From Methylobacteriaceae bacterium (GTDB lineage: Bacteria > Pseudomonadota > Alphaproteobacteria > Rhizobiales > Beijerinckiaceae), in NCBI GenBank assembly GCA_947444195.1, contig CANEZL010000001.1, positions 62,001 to 126,000 of the forward strand: a DNA stretch of 64,000 nucleotides, given 5' to 3'. The notes under the pieces were generated by a model. That model made no database searches, was not told where the DNA came from, and saw only the letters and a program-made list of their open reading frames with translations. Positions within the stretch are counted from its first letter, which is position 1. Each line of letters starts with the position of its first letter. The position numbers and the translations under genes are program-made. Below, in pieces: positions 8,307 through 16,551 of this stretch.

Positions 8307-8813
8307 ATGGCCAAGAAGCCGAAGAAGGCCCCCGCCGCGGAGGGCGAGGCCGGCGAGGCGGAAGCCCCGAAGAGCAAGAAGAAGCTCGTCGTCATCGGCG
8401 CGGTCGCGCTCTTGGCTCTCGGCGGCGGCGGCGCCTTCGTGATGAAGAAGCGCGCGGCCGCCCACGCGGATGCCGACCATGCCCAGGTCGAGGAGAAGAA
8501 GCCCATCGTCTTCCTCGACCTGCGCGAACTCGTGCTCAACCTCAGCCCCGACGGCGCCCAGGACAAGGCGAAGTTCGCCAAGATCCGGATCGCCCTCGAA
8601 CTGAAGGACGCCAAGGTCGAGGGCGAGGTGCGGCCCCTGATGCCGCGCATCGAGGACACCCTCCAGATCTACATGCGTGAATTGCGCGCGAGCGACCTGT
8701 CGGGCTCGGCGAGCCTCTACCGCCTGCGCGAGGAACTGCTGCGGCGCGTCAACATCGCGACCTTCCCCGCCAAGGTCGAGGCGGTCCTCTTCAAGGACGT
8801 GATCGTCCAGTGA
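8307..8813 (+). CDS. fliL: Flagellar basal body-associated protein FliL
   Basis: FliL is a single-pass inner-membrane protein around the stator ring that supports torque and stator function. The 168-residue sequence has a lysine-rich cytoplasmic head (residues 1-28), a transmembrane segment at about 28-48 (VVIGAVALLALGGGG) and a periplasmic stomatin-like domain. That domain has FLDLRELVLNLSPDG and ends VEAVLFKDVIVQ, as in the family. It opens the rightward operon fliL-fliM-DUF6468-motE, with 7 bp to the next start. Confidence 0.93.
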   Translation: MAKKPKKAPAAEGEAGEAEAPKSKKKLVVIGAVALLALGGGGAFVMKKRAAAHADADHAQVEEKKPIVFLDLRELVLNLSPDGAQDKAKFAKIRIALELKDAKVEGEVRPLMPRIEDTLQIYMRELRASDLSGSASLYRLREELLRRVNIATFPAKVEAVLFKDVIVQ

Positions 8814-8820
8814 CCGGGGC

Positions 8821-10041
8821 GTGAGGATGGAACCGGAGGACCAGATCGAGGAGGACGACTGGGCGGCCGCCCTGCTGGAGCAGGGCGGCGGCGGCGGCGA
8901 CGCCTCGCTCGCCGAGGAATGGGGCGCGGCGCTCGCCGAGCAGGGCACCACGCGCGCCGCCAGCGACGTCGCCGCCGAATGGGCGACGATGATCGAGGAC
9001 GGGGAGAGCGACAATCTCCCCGAACTCGCCGGCAACGACCGCGTCCTCAGCCAGGACGAGATCGACGGCGTCCTCGGCTTCTCCATGCGCGAGCTCTCGG
9101 CCTCCGGGGCCGGGGGTGTGCGCGCCATCGTCGATTCGGGCGTCGTCCAGTACGAACGCCTGCCGATGCTGGAGATCGTCTTCGACCGGATGATCCGGTT
9201 GCTGTCGACTTCGCTGCGCAACTTCTTCCAGGACAACGTCGAGGTCACCCTCGACAACATCACCTCGGAGCGCTTCGGCGACTACGTCAACGCCATCCCG
9301 CTGCCGACCCTGCTCGGTGTGTTCAAGGCGGATGCCTGGGAGAATTCCGGCCTCGTCACCGTCGAATCGAACCTCGCCTACTCGACCCTCGACCTCTTGC
9401 TCGGGGGCAAGCGCGGCGGCTCGTCGAGCCGCCTCGACGGCCGGCCGTTCACCGGCATCGAGATGCAGCTCGTGCGCCGGCTCATCGAGATCATCCTCGG
9501 CGATCTGGAACTCTCGTTCCAGCCGCTCTCGCCGGTGCGCTTCGGCATCGACCGGATCGAGACGAACCCGCGCTTCGCCACCATCACCCGGCCCGGCAAC
9601 GCGGCGATCCTGATCGGCCTGCGCCTCGACATGGACGGGCGCGGCGGCCTCCTCCAGATCCTGTTTCCCTACGCGACGATCGAGCCGATCCGTGAACTGC
9701 TCATGCAGAGCTTCATGGGCGAGAAGCTCGGCCGCGACCACATCTGGGAGGGGCATCTCGCCACCGAGATCTGGCAGGCCGACCTCACCATGGAGGCGGT
9801 CCTGCACGAGATGATGCTGCCCCTGAAGCGGGTCATGGCGCTCAAGGTCGGCGACACCCTGATGTTCGACGCCAAGCCCTCCGACCTCATCACCGTGCGC
9901 TGCGGCGACTGGCCCCTGACGCAGGGGCGGATCGGCCGGATCGACGACAACATCGCCGTGCAGGTGACGCGCCCGCTCCGGCGCTCCCGCACCACGCTCC
10001 AGGCCTACGAGGCCTCCATGCAGAACCGGAACGACGGGTAG
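8821..10041 (+). CDS. fliM: Flagellar motor switch protein FliM
   Basis: FliM forms the C-ring of the motor switch and receives CheY-P. The 406-residue sequence has a variable acidic N-terminus (residues 1-75) and then LSQDEIDGVLGF, the conserved segment just before the CheC-like middle domain. YERLPMLEIVFDRMIRLLS follows, and the C-terminal SpoA domain ends VGDTLMFDAKPSDLITVRC. FliM proteins are usually 320-370 residues, so the N-terminal region, with repeated GAALAEQG-type text, is somewhat long. The start is GTG at 8821 or ATG at 8827. Confidence 0.94.
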   Translation: MRMEPEDQIEEDDWAAALLEQGGGGGDASLAEEWGAALAEQGTTRAASDVAAEWATMIEDGESDNLPELAGNDRVLSQDEIDGVLGFSMRELSASGAGGVRAIVDSGVVQYERLPMLEIVFDRMIRLLSTSLRNFFQDNVEVTLDNITSERFGDYVNAIPLPTLLGVFKADAWENSGLVTVESNLAYSTLDLLLGGKRGGSSSRLDGRPFTGIEMQLVRRLIEIILGDLELSFQPLSPVRFGIDRIETNPRFATITRPGNAAILIGLRLDMDGRGGLLQILFPYATIEPIRELLMQSFMGEKLGRDHIWEGHLATEIWQADLTMEAVLHEMMLPLKRVMALKVGDTLMFDAKPSDLITVRCGDWPLTQGRIGRIDDNIAVQVTRPLRRSRTTLQAYEASMQNRNDG

Positions 10042-10048
10042 GGGTGCC

Positions 10049-10519
10049 ATGAGCCTGATGATCACCCTGTTCGCCGACGCGCTCGTGGCCATCCTCCTGG
10101 TCGCCACCATCGCCACCTCGATCCGGCTGTCCCGGCGCATCGCCCAGCTCAAGGGCGACGAGGCGGCCCTGCGCCAGACCATCGGCGACCTGATGGTGGC
10201 CACGGCCTCCGCCGAGCGGGCGATCGCGGGCCTGCGCGCGGCCATCGGCGAGTGCGACCGCACGCTGACGGAACGCATGGAGGCCGCGGGCACCTGCGCC
10301 GCCGAGATCGCCACCCAGGTCCAGGCGGGCGAGGGGGTGCTGGCCCGGATCGGCGCCATCGTCGGGGAGGCGCGTAGCGCCGCCGCCGCGGCGCCGGCCC
10401 CCATCCGCCCGGCCGCCCCGGTGCAGGGCCTGCACGGGGAGCGCCTCGGGGTCGCCGCCGCCGCCACGCTCGCCATGACCGAGCGCGCGCTCCAGCGCGT
10501 GCGGAACCGGGCCGCATGA
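10049..10519 (+). CDS. DUF6468-like flagellar protein
   Basis: This 156-residue protein of unknown mechanism lies between fliM and motE, where alphaproteobacteria commonly encode a DUF6468 protein. It has one N-terminal membrane segment (about residues 5-24, LFADALVAILLVATIATSI). A long charged helix follows, likely coiled coil, with KGDEAALRQTIGDLMVATASA. The C-terminal third is alanine/proline rich and ends in a basic tail. Its stop overlaps the motE start in ATGA, so translation is coupled. A motor or stator role is inferred from position only. Confidence 0.75.
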   Translation: MSLMITLFADALVAILLVATIATSIRLSRRIAQLKGDEAALRQTIGDLMVATASAERAIAGLRAAIGECDRTLTERMEAAGTCAAEIATQVQAGEGVLARIGAIVGEARSAAAAAPAPIRPAAPVQGLHGERLGVAAAATLAMTERALQRVRNRAA

Positions 10520-11346
10520 CGGGACAGAACCCAGAGCGCGCGCGGCCGGCGGCAGGGTCGAGGACCGCCCGCGCGGCGGCCTCGGCCCTGCGCCGCTCGC
10601 GCCTCAAGGCGCCGCGGCCGCTCCGCCTGCGCCTGATCGATGCGGTCACCCTCGCGGCGAGCGGCCTCCTGATCCTGAAGCTCGCCGCCCTCGCCCTGTC
10701 GAGCCCGCCGCCGGGCCCGGAACTGCCGGAATTCGCCCGCGTCCTGGCCGAGGCCCGGAGCGGCTACCAGCCGGCCGACCCGGCCACCACGGGCTCGGTC
10801 GCGGCGAAGCCGAGCGAGAAGCCGAAGGAGCCCGAGCCGCCGCCGCGCGCCCAGCCGTCCGTGCCCGATTCGGTCTCCCCCACGGAGCGGGCGCTCCTGG
10901 AGAAGCTCTCGGCGCGCCGCGACGCCCTGAAACAGAAGACCGAGGAGCTGGAACTGCGCGAGCGGGTGCTCGGTGAGGCGGAGCGCAAGCTCGAGGCCGG
11001 CGTCGGCGACCTGAAGAAGGCCGAGGAGAAGACCGAGACCGGCGGCAAGGGCGAGGACACCGAGAAGCAGGCCCTGCGGAACATCGTCACCATGTACGAG
11101 ACGATGAAGCCGAAGGACGCCGCCCGCGTCTTCGACCGGCTCGGCCACCCGGTGCTCGTGCCCCTCGTCCTCGCCATGAACCCGCGCAAGATGGCCGAGA
11201 TCCTGGCCGTGATGCAGCCGGAGGCGGCCGAGCGCCTGACCGTGGCCCTGGCCAACCGCGCCCGCGGCGTCGAGGGCGCGCAGCCGCAGGCCGCGGCCGG
11301 GCTGCCGCCGAACGAGCTCCCCGCCATCGAGGCCGGCCAGCGCTGA
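10516..11346 (+). CDS. motE: MotE-like flagellar motor chaperone
   Basis: The 276-residue protein has a basic N-terminus and one membrane segment (about residues 37-60). A proline-rich linker, a periplasmic coiled coil (about 120-180, KLSARRDALKQKTEELELRE) and a C-terminal MgtE-N-like domain follow. That domain contains NIVTMYETMKPKDAARVFDR and MNPRKMAEILAVMQPEAAER. This architecture is that of MotE, which in rhizobia folds and stabilises the periplasmic MotC protein. It is the last gene of the fliL operon and overlaps the DUF6468 gene by 4 bp. The motC gene is not in the window. Confidence 0.8.
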   Translation: MTGQNPERARPAAGSRTARAAASALRRSRLKAPRPLRLRLIDAVTLAASGLLILKLAALALSSPPPGPELPEFARVLAEARSGYQPADPATTGSVAAKPSEKPKEPEPPPRAQPSVPDSVSPTERALLEKLSARRDALKQKTEELELRERVLGEAERKLEAGVGDLKKAEEKTETGGKGEDTEKQALRNIVTMYETMKPKDAARVFDRLGHPVLVPLVLAMNPRKMAEILAVMQPEAAERLTVALANRARGVEGAQPQAAAGLPPNELPAIEAGQR

Positions 11347-11472
11347 GGGGCGCGGGCCGGCTCGGCCCTTGACAACGCGGAACAATCTCCCGAAGCCCCG
11401 CCGGGCCCCGAGCGCTGCAGCGCACAGGGTTCGTCGCCGCCGCCGCGCGGACGACACGGAGAGGGGGCTTCC

Positions 11473-12024
11473 ATGGACGTGATCGAGACGCGGATCCCGG
11501 CGGTCAAGCTGATACGGCCGAAGCGCCACGGCGACGCGCGCGGCTGGTTCTCGGAGGTCTACCGGGCCGACGTGCTGGCGCGGGCCGGCCTGGATATCCC
11601 GTTCGTGCAGGACAACCAGTCCTTCTCGGCGCCGAAGGGCACGATCCGCGGTCTTCACTTCCAGCTCGCGCCGCAGGCGCAGACGAAACTCGTCCGTGTC
11701 CTGTCCGGCGCGATCCTCGACGTGGCCGTGGACTTGCGTCGCGATTCTCCCACCTTCGCACAGCACGTGGCCGTGACGCTCGACGCCGAGGCCGGCGAGC
11801 AGTTGCTGATTCCGCACGGCTTCGCCCACGGTTTCTGCACGCTGACATCGGACACGATGGTCGCCTATAAGGTCGATGCCTACTACAGCCCGGCGCACGA
11901 CCGGGCGGTGGCCTGGAACGACCCCGACATCGCCGTCGCCTGGCCCCTGGCCGAGGCGGAGGCGATCCTGTCCGACAAGGACCAACGCGCGCCCCGCCTC
12001 GCCGAGATCGGACCGCAATTCTGA
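11473..12024 (+). CDS. rfbC: dTDP-4-dehydrorhamnose 3,5-epimerase
   Basis: RfbC (RmlC) converts dTDP-4-keto-6-deoxyglucose to dTDP-4-keto-L-rhamnose, the third step of dTDP-L-rhamnose synthesis. The 183-residue cupin has the family motifs RGWFSEVYR, FVQDNQSFS and GTIRGLHFQ (the histidine is the catalytic base). QLLIPHGFAHGF then VAYKVDAYYSP complete the active site. Length matches RmlC. It heads the set rfbC-rfbB-rfbD-rfbA, but a 259-bp spacer full of repeats separates it from rfbB, so it may have its own transcript. Confidence 0.95.
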   Translation: MDVIETRIPAVKLIRPKRHGDARGWFSEVYRADVLARAGLDIPFVQDNQSFSAPKGTIRGLHFQLAPQAQTKLVRVLSGAILDVAVDLRRDSPTFAQHVAVTLDAEAGEQLLIPHGFAHGFCTLTSDTMVAYKVDAYYSPAHDRAVAWNDPDIAVAWPLAEAEAILSDKDQRAPRLAEIGPQF

Positions 12025-12051
12025 CGCAGACGGCCGGCATCGGCCGGCCCG

Positions 12052-12120
12052 CTGGAGCACGATGCGGAAAAGTGGAATTCGGTTTTCCGAAATCATCGTG
12101 CGACCACAAAGAGATGGAGC
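12052..12120. repeat. Dispersed palindromic repeat, module 1, copy B
   Basis: This 69-bp element is nearly identical to the reverse complement of 51592-51660. It is itself a compound palindrome: CACGAT with ATCGTG on the outside and GCGGAAAA with TTTTCCG inside. From memory, GAGCAYGATGCGGAAAAGTG-type elements are widespread extragenic palindromes in Rhizobiales. It lies between rfbC and rfbB. Confidence 0.75.
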
Positions 12121-12153
12121 ATGCTGCTGTTTCCGTGAAAGAGCAGCATGCTC
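12117..12153. repeat. 12-bp inverted repeat linking the two repeat modules
   Basis: GAGCATGCTGCT (12117-12128) pairs exactly with AGCAGCATGCTC (12142-12153) around a 13-nt loop. It joins module 1 and module 2 of the dispersed repeat between rfbC and rfbB. It could fold in RNA and may attenuate read-through into rfbB. Confidence 0.6.
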
Positions 12154-12156
12154 TAG

Positions 12157-12255
12157 GGCGCTCTCCGCCGAAGTGGACGCCGGTTCGGCGTAAGAGAGCG
12201 CGCAAAGACAACAACATGGAGCCGTGAACGATTGCAACGCGATCGGGAACGGCTC
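12157..12255. repeat. Dispersed compound-palindrome repeat, module 2, copy B
   Basis: This is a 99-bp copy of the element at 4451-4548, same orientation. Outer arms GAGCCGT (12219-12225) and ACGGCTC (12249-12255) and an inner GCCGAA/TTCGGC pair are conserved. It ends 28 bp before the rfbB start, so the rfbB ribosome-binding site lies just outside it. Confidence 0.7.
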
Positions 12256-12283
12256 TAGTCAATCCTCAAGGAGACATCGCGCG

Positions 12284-13339
12284 ATGCGTATACTCGTGAC
12301 CGGCGGCTGCGGCTTCATCGGCTCGGCGCTCGTCCTCCACCTCGTGCACGATCTCGGCCACGAGGTGGCTACCGTCGACGCGATGACCTACGCCGCCAAC
12401 CCGGTGTCGCTGGACAGCCTGCGGGGCGATTCGCGCCACCGGCTGATCGAGGCGGACATCTGCGACGCTCCGGCGATCCGGGCCGCCTTCGCGGAGTTCC
12501 GCCCCGAGGCGGTGATGCATCTGGCCGCCGAGAGCCATGTCGACCGCTCGATCACCGATCCCGGCGCCTTCATCCGCACCAACGTCATCGGCACCCAGGT
12601 GATGCTCGACGCCGCGCGCGGCCATTGGGAGAGCCTGTCGGGGCCTGAGCGGGACGCCTTCCGCTTCCTCCACGTCTCCACCGACGAGGTCTACGGCTCC
12701 CTGCCGCCGGACGGCTTCTTCACCGAGGAGAGCCGCTACGACCCGCGCTCGCCCTATTCCGCCTCCAAGGCCGCCTCGGACCACCTCGCGCGGGCTTGGC
12801 ACGAGACCTACGGCCTGCCGGTGCTGGTGACGAACTGCTCCAACAATTACGGGCCGCGCCACTTCCCCGAGAAGCTCATCCCGCTGATGATCCTCAACGC
12901 CCTGGAGGGGAAGAATCTGCCCGTCTACGGCGACGGCATGAACGAGCGCGACTGGATCCACGTGGAGGACCACGCCCGCGGTCTCGTGGCCGTGCTGGAG
13001 CGGGGGCGCCTCGGTGAGACCTACCTTCTCGGCGGCCGCTCCGTGCGCAACAACCTCGCCGTGGTGAAGGCGCTCTGCGCGACCTTCGACCGCCTGCGCC
13101 CGGACAGCGCCCCCCACGATCGGCTGATCACCTACGTCACCGACCGGCCGGGCCACGACCGCCGCTACGCCATCGACCCGACCAAGGCCGAGACCGAGCT
13201 GGGCTGGGCCCCCTCCGCGACCTTCGAGGAGGCCCTGGAGGCCACCATCCGCTGGTACCTCGACAACGAGGCGTGGTGGCGCCCGATCCGCGAGGGCCGC
13301 TATTCCGGCGAGCGCCTCGGCCTCGGCAGGGCGGGCTGA
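12284..13339 (+). CDS. rfbB: dTDP-glucose 4,6-dehydratase
   Basis: RfbB (RmlB) dehydrates dTDP-glucose to dTDP-4-keto-6-deoxyglucose using bound NAD. The 351-residue sequence has the Rossmann motif TGGCGFIGSALV at the N-terminus, HLAAESHVDRS, HVSTDEVYGSL and the catalytic YSASK. NNYGPRHFPEKLIPLMILN lies further on. The start at 12284 was chosen because an AAGGAG ribosome-binding site lies 10 bp upstream and the Rossmann fold begins at residue 2. It is followed 4 bp later by rfbD. Confidence 0.96.
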   Translation: MRILVTGGCGFIGSALVLHLVHDLGHEVATVDAMTYAANPVSLDSLRGDSRHRLIEADICDAPAIRAAFAEFRPEAVMHLAAESHVDRSITDPGAFIRTNVIGTQVMLDAARGHWESLSGPERDAFRFLHVSTDEVYGSLPPDGFFTEESRYDPRSPYSASKAASDHLARAWHETYGLPVLVTNCSNNYGPRHFPEKLIPLMILNALEGKNLPVYGDGMNERDWIHVEDHARGLVAVLERGRLGETYLLGGRSVRNNLAVVKALCATFDRLRPDSAPHDRLITYVTDRPGHDRRYAIDPTKAETELGWAPSATFEEALEATIRWYLDNEAWWRPIREGRYSGERLGLGRAG

Positions 13340-13343
13340 GACG

Positions 13344-14243
13344 ATGGACCTGCTCATCCTCGGCGGTGCCGGCCAGGTCGGCACCGAGCTCCAGGCCCTG
13401 GCCTGGCCCGGCGACGTCCGCATCCACGCCCCGGGCCGCGCCGAGCTCGACATCGCCGATCCCGCCGCGGTGGCGGCGGCCTTCGCCGCCTGCGATTACG
13501 GGGCGGTGATCAACACGGCGGCCTACACCGCCGTCGACAGGGCCGAGGCGGACGTGGTGGAGGCCTGGCGCCTCAACGCGCTCGCCCCCGCCATCCTGGC
13601 CGCCGAGACGGCGCGCCGGGGCATCCCCCTGGTGCACGTCTCCACCGACTACGTCTTCGCGGGCACCGCGGCGGGCGCCTACGCGCCGGACGATCCGATC
13701 GGGCCGACGGGCGTGTACGGGGCCAGCAAGGCGGCTGGCGAACTCGCCGTGCGCACCGCCAATCCGCGCCACGCGATCGTGCGGACCGCCTGGGTGGTGA
13801 GCCCGCACCGGGGCAACTTCGTGAAGACGATGCTGCGGCTCGCGGCCGAGCGCGACAAGCTCACCGTGGTGGACGACCAGCACGGCTGCCCGACCTCGGC
13901 CGCCGACCTCGCCGCCGCCCTGATGACCATCGCCCTCCGCCTCGCCGGGGACGCGGCCGCACCGGGCGGCACCTTCCACTGCGTGAACGCGGGCGCCACC
14001 ACGTGGTGCGGCTTCGCCAGGGCCATCGTGGCCGGCGGTGCCCGTCGGGGCGGGCGCAGCGTGCCGGTCGAAGGTATCCCCACCAGCGCCTATCCGACGC
14101 CGGCCCGGCGGCCCGCCAATTCCGTGCTGTCCACCGAGAGCCTGAGCGCGACCTTCGGGATCGTGCCCCGGCCCTGGGAGGCGGCCCTCGACGACATCCT
14201 CGACCGGCTGGTGGGGCCGGCCGCAGCGGAGACGACACGATGA
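13344..14243 (+). CDS. rfbD: dTDP-4-dehydrorhamnose reductase
   Basis: RfbD (RmlD) reduces dTDP-4-keto-L-rhamnose to dTDP-L-rhamnose, the last step of the pathway. The 299-residue short-chain reductase has the N-terminal LGGAGQVGTEL nucleotide-binding loop, VINTAAYTAVDRAE, HVSTDYVFAG and catalytic YGASKAAGE. RTAWVVSPHRGNFVKTML follows. It starts 4 bp after rfbB, and its stop overlaps the rfbA start in ATGA, indicating translational coupling. Confidence 0.95.
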   Translation: MDLLILGGAGQVGTELQALAWPGDVRIHAPGRAELDIADPAAVAAAFAACDYGAVINTAAYTAVDRAEADVVEAWRLNALAPAILAAETARRGIPLVHVSTDYVFAGTAAGAYAPDDPIGPTGVYGASKAAGELAVRTANPRHAIVRTAWVVSPHRGNFVKTMLRLAAERDKLTVVDDQHGCPTSAADLAAALMTIALRLAGDAAAPGGTFHCVNAGATTWCGFARAIVAGGARRGGRSVPVEGIPTSAYPTPARRPANSVLSTESLSATFGIVPRPWEAALDDILDRLVGPAAAETTR

Positions 14244-15127
14244 AGGGCATTGTGCTCGCCGGCGGATCCGGCACCCGGCTGCATCCGGCGACGCTGTCGA
14301 TCAACAAGCAGCTTCTGCCGGTCTACGACAAGCCGATGATCTACTATCCGGTCTCGGTGCTGATGCTGGCCGGCATCCGCGAGATACTGATCATCTCCAG
14401 CCCCGAGCACCTCGGCAACTACCAGCGCCTGTTCGGCACCGGCGAGCAGTTCGGTCTGTCGTTCAGCTACGCCGTGCAGCCGCGCCCCGAGGGCCTCGCG
14501 CAGGCCTTCGTCATCGGGCGCGACTTCGTCGGCGACGACGACGTAGCCCTGATCCTCGGCGACAACCTGTTCTTCGGCGCCGGCATGAGCGAGTTGCTGG
14601 AGCGGGCGAGCGCGCGCCGGCAGGGGGCGACGGTGTTCGCCTACCACGTGGAGAATCCGCAGGCCTACGGCGTGGTGACCCTCGATGCCTCGGGCCGGCC
14701 GGTCCGCCTCGTCGAGAAGCCGAAGGAGCCCGAATCGACCTGGGCAGTGACGGGCCTGTACTTCTACGACAACCAAGTGCTCGACATCGCCGCCGCGGTG
14801 AAGCCCTCGGCGCGGGGCGAACTCGAGATCACCAGCGTGAACGAGGCCTATCTGGAGCGGGGCCAGCTCTACGTGGAGAAGATGAGCCGCGGCTATGCCT
14901 GGCTCGATACCGGCACCCACGACAGCCTCCTGGAAGCCAGCGAGTTCGTGCGCACGATCCAGCACCGGCAGGGCCTGCAGGTGGCCTGTCTCGAGGAGAT
15001 CGCCTACCTCCAGGGCTTCATCGACAAGGCCCAGCTCGTGGCCCGGGGCGAACTCTTCTCCAAGACCGCCTACGGCCAGAATCTCCTGCGGCTCGCCCGG
15101 GAGCACGACGCCGCCCCGCCCCTCTGA
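14240..15127 (+). CDS. rfbA: Glucose-1-phosphate thymidylyltransferase
   Basis: RfbA (RmlA) makes dTDP-glucose from dTTP and glucose 1-phosphate, the first and feedback-controlled step of the rhamnose pathway. The 295-residue protein begins MKGIVLAGGSGTRLHPAT, the nucleotidyltransferase signature, then KQLLPVYDKPMIYYPVS. It also has LILGDNLFFGAGM and the late motif AWLDTGTHDSLLEAS. The ATG at 14240 overlaps the rfbD stop; the longer open frame upstream is antecedent read-through inside rfbD. Rhamnose is probably destined for surface polysaccharide; no glycosyltransferase genes are nearby. Confidence 0.96.
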   Translation: MKGIVLAGGSGTRLHPATLSINKQLLPVYDKPMIYYPVSVLMLAGIREILIISSPEHLGNYQRLFGTGEQFGLSFSYAVQPRPEGLAQAFVIGRDFVGDDDVALILGDNLFFGAGMSELLERASARRQGATVFAYHVENPQAYGVVTLDASGRPVRLVEKPKEPESTWAVTGLYFYDNQVLDIAAAVKPSARGELEITSVNEAYLERGQLYVEKMSRGYAWLDTGTHDSLLEASEFVRTIQHRQGLQVACLEEIAYLQGFIDKAQLVARGELFSKTAYGQNLLRLAREHDAAPPL

Positions 15128-15133
15128 GGCGCT

Positions 15134-15982
15134 TCAGCCCGGATGGGGGCCCATGCGGCGCCGGTCGTGCTCGACGGCGAAGACGTGGGCGTAGAGGTTG
15201 GCGACCCAGCGCCGGCCCTCGACCGTGAGGTCGAGGGCCCGGATGCCGTCGCCGATCACCGGCTCGACCTTCGACCAGAAGAAGGCGGGGTAGCATTCCG
15301 CCACGTCGGCGGGGGTGGCGTAGCCCAGGGTCTCGTTGAGCCCCACCTCGGCGAATTCCTGGAACAGGGCGTTGAGCTTGCGCGGGTAGAGCGGGTCGCC
15401 GAGCTGGCCGATGAGGTCGGCCGCCCGCATCAGGCCGGCCTCGGTGGCCGTCTCCGCGTGGTCGGCATCGGCCGGCACGGGGAAGCGCGTCAGCTCGATG
15501 GCGCGGGCGAGCCGCTCCGCGTCGAGGATGTCGTGGCCGCCGAAGCGCTCGCGCACGGCGATCTTCGAGCGCTCCACGTGGTAGGGCCCGAGCGCGGCGT
15601 CCGAGGCGCCCCGGCGCAGGGCCGCCGTGTTGCCGGCGGCGTCGACCACGAAGCGGCCGTCGCGGTCCCCCGAGCAGATCCCGCGCACGAAGCCGATGTC
15701 GTGGTAGAGGGCGGCCACGATCATGTGCAGCCAATCCTCCGGCGCCAGCCCCTCGCGGATGAAGCGGCCGCGCAGGATGTCCTGCGAGACCAGCGCCACC
15801 AGCGCCGTGTGATAGGCGTCGTGGTAGAGCGCGTCGCTGCCGACGATGCGCTCGATGGTGAGGCGGGCGGCCTCCTCGATCACCTCGGCGTAGCGCGGCG
15901 CCCGGCGCCCGAAGGTCCGCAGGTAGGTCTGCGCCAGATGCGCCCCGAGGGCATCGGTGAGGACCATCGTCGCGTCGAACAT
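15134..15982 (-). CDS. HD-domain protein, putative metal-dependent phosphohydrolase
   Basis: This is a 282-residue cytoplasmic protein with an HD-like metal site. A histidine-bearing helix reads DALYHDAYHTALV and the HD pair lies in ALYHDIGFVRG, with RERFGGHDILDAERLAR further on. HD proteins cleave phosphomonoesters or phosphodiesters, including nucleotides and cyclic nucleotides, but the substrate here cannot be read. The start at 15982 is preferred because the conserved region begins there; in-frame starts further upstream also exist. It converges with rfbA, with 6 bp between stop codons. Confidence 0.7.
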   Translation of the reverse strand: MFDATMVLTDALGAHLAQTYLRTFGRRAPRYAEVIEEAARLTIERIVGSDALYHDAYHTALVALVSQDILRGRFIREGLAPEDWLHMIVAALYHDIGFVRGICSGDRDGRFVVDAAGNTAALRRGASDAALGPYHVERSKIAVRERFGGHDILDAERLARAIELTRFPVPADADHAETATEAGLMRAADLIGQLGDPLYPRKLNALFQEFAEVGLNETLGYATPADVAECYPAFFWSKVEPVIGDGIRALDLTVEGRRWVANLYAHVFAVEHDRRRMGPHPG

Positions 15983-16138
15983 CGCCTGCGTCGTCTCCTG
16001 CGGTGCCGGCGCCCGTTCGCCGGGAGGGCACGGCCCGGGCATCCCCGGGGCGATGTAGCGTACCCAACGCCGCATTCCCGGAACATCCGCCGCCCGCCGC
16101 CCGTTCGTGCGAATATGCCCACATCTCGGGAGTGAGCC

Positions 16139-16405
16139 ATGAGACAGATCTTCGTTGCAGCCCTGGCCGCCGGTCTCCTGGCGGGCGCCTCCGGCGCGGC
16201 GCTCGCCCGGGGCAACAGCGATTCCGGCAGCGGGCTCTCGCCCTACGCGGCCCTGAACGGGAACGACCGCTCGGCGGGCGTCAACAACGGCAATTACCGC
16301 AGCCCGCAGATCGACCCCTACGTGCAGACCTACGGCTATGAGTACGAGGGCCCCCGCTACCGGCGCCTGCCGCCCCGCCAGCCCTATTACGGCTATCCGT
16401 ACTGA
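16139..16405 (+). CDS. Small secreted protein, Tyr/Pro-rich C-terminus
   Basis: I do not recognise this 88-residue protein. It has a clear signal peptide (residues 1-23, ending SGAALA). The mature part is low-complexity: Gly/Ser/Asn-rich in the middle and Tyr/Arg/Pro-rich at the end (LPPRQPYYGYPY). A good ribosome-binding site, GGGAGTG, precedes the ATG. It is divergent from the HD protein gene and followed by a strong GC hairpin, so it is probably a single-gene transcript. A periplasmic or surface role is a guess. Confidence 0.65.
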   Translation: MRQIFVAALAAGLLAGASGAALARGNSDSGSGLSPYAALNGNDRSAGVNNGNYRSPQIDPYVQTYGYEYEGPRYRRLPPRQPYYGYPY

Positions 16406-16426
16406 GGCCGGGCCTCCGTCGCGTCG

Positions 16427-16453
16427 CGCCCCGGGCACCCCGTGCCCGGGGCG
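16427..16453 (+). terminator. GC-rich hairpin after the small secreted protein gene
   Basis: A 12-bp perfect inverted repeat, CGCCCCGGGCAC (16427-16438) and GTGCCCGGGGCG (16442-16453), with a 3-nt loop, begins 21 bp past the stop. It is followed by TCATTCGTG, a weak U-tract. Confidence 0.6.
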
Positions 16454-16551
16454 TCATTCGTGTGAACACGTTCCAGGCTGCGACTTCATCCCCGTAGGCG
16501 GGGAGCTCGGCCGCGGCTAAGCTGCGCGGCCGCAGCGAGAACACGGGTGCC

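Noticed and set aside
11369-11374. TTGACA upstream of rfbC as a promoter -35 box
   Set aside because: No acceptable -10 box lies 16-18 bp downstream.
8791-12237. 1148-residue minus-strand open frame across fliM, DUF6468, motE and rfbC
   Set aside because: It is antisense to four well-supported genes and shows no domain; high GC removes stop codons from such frames.
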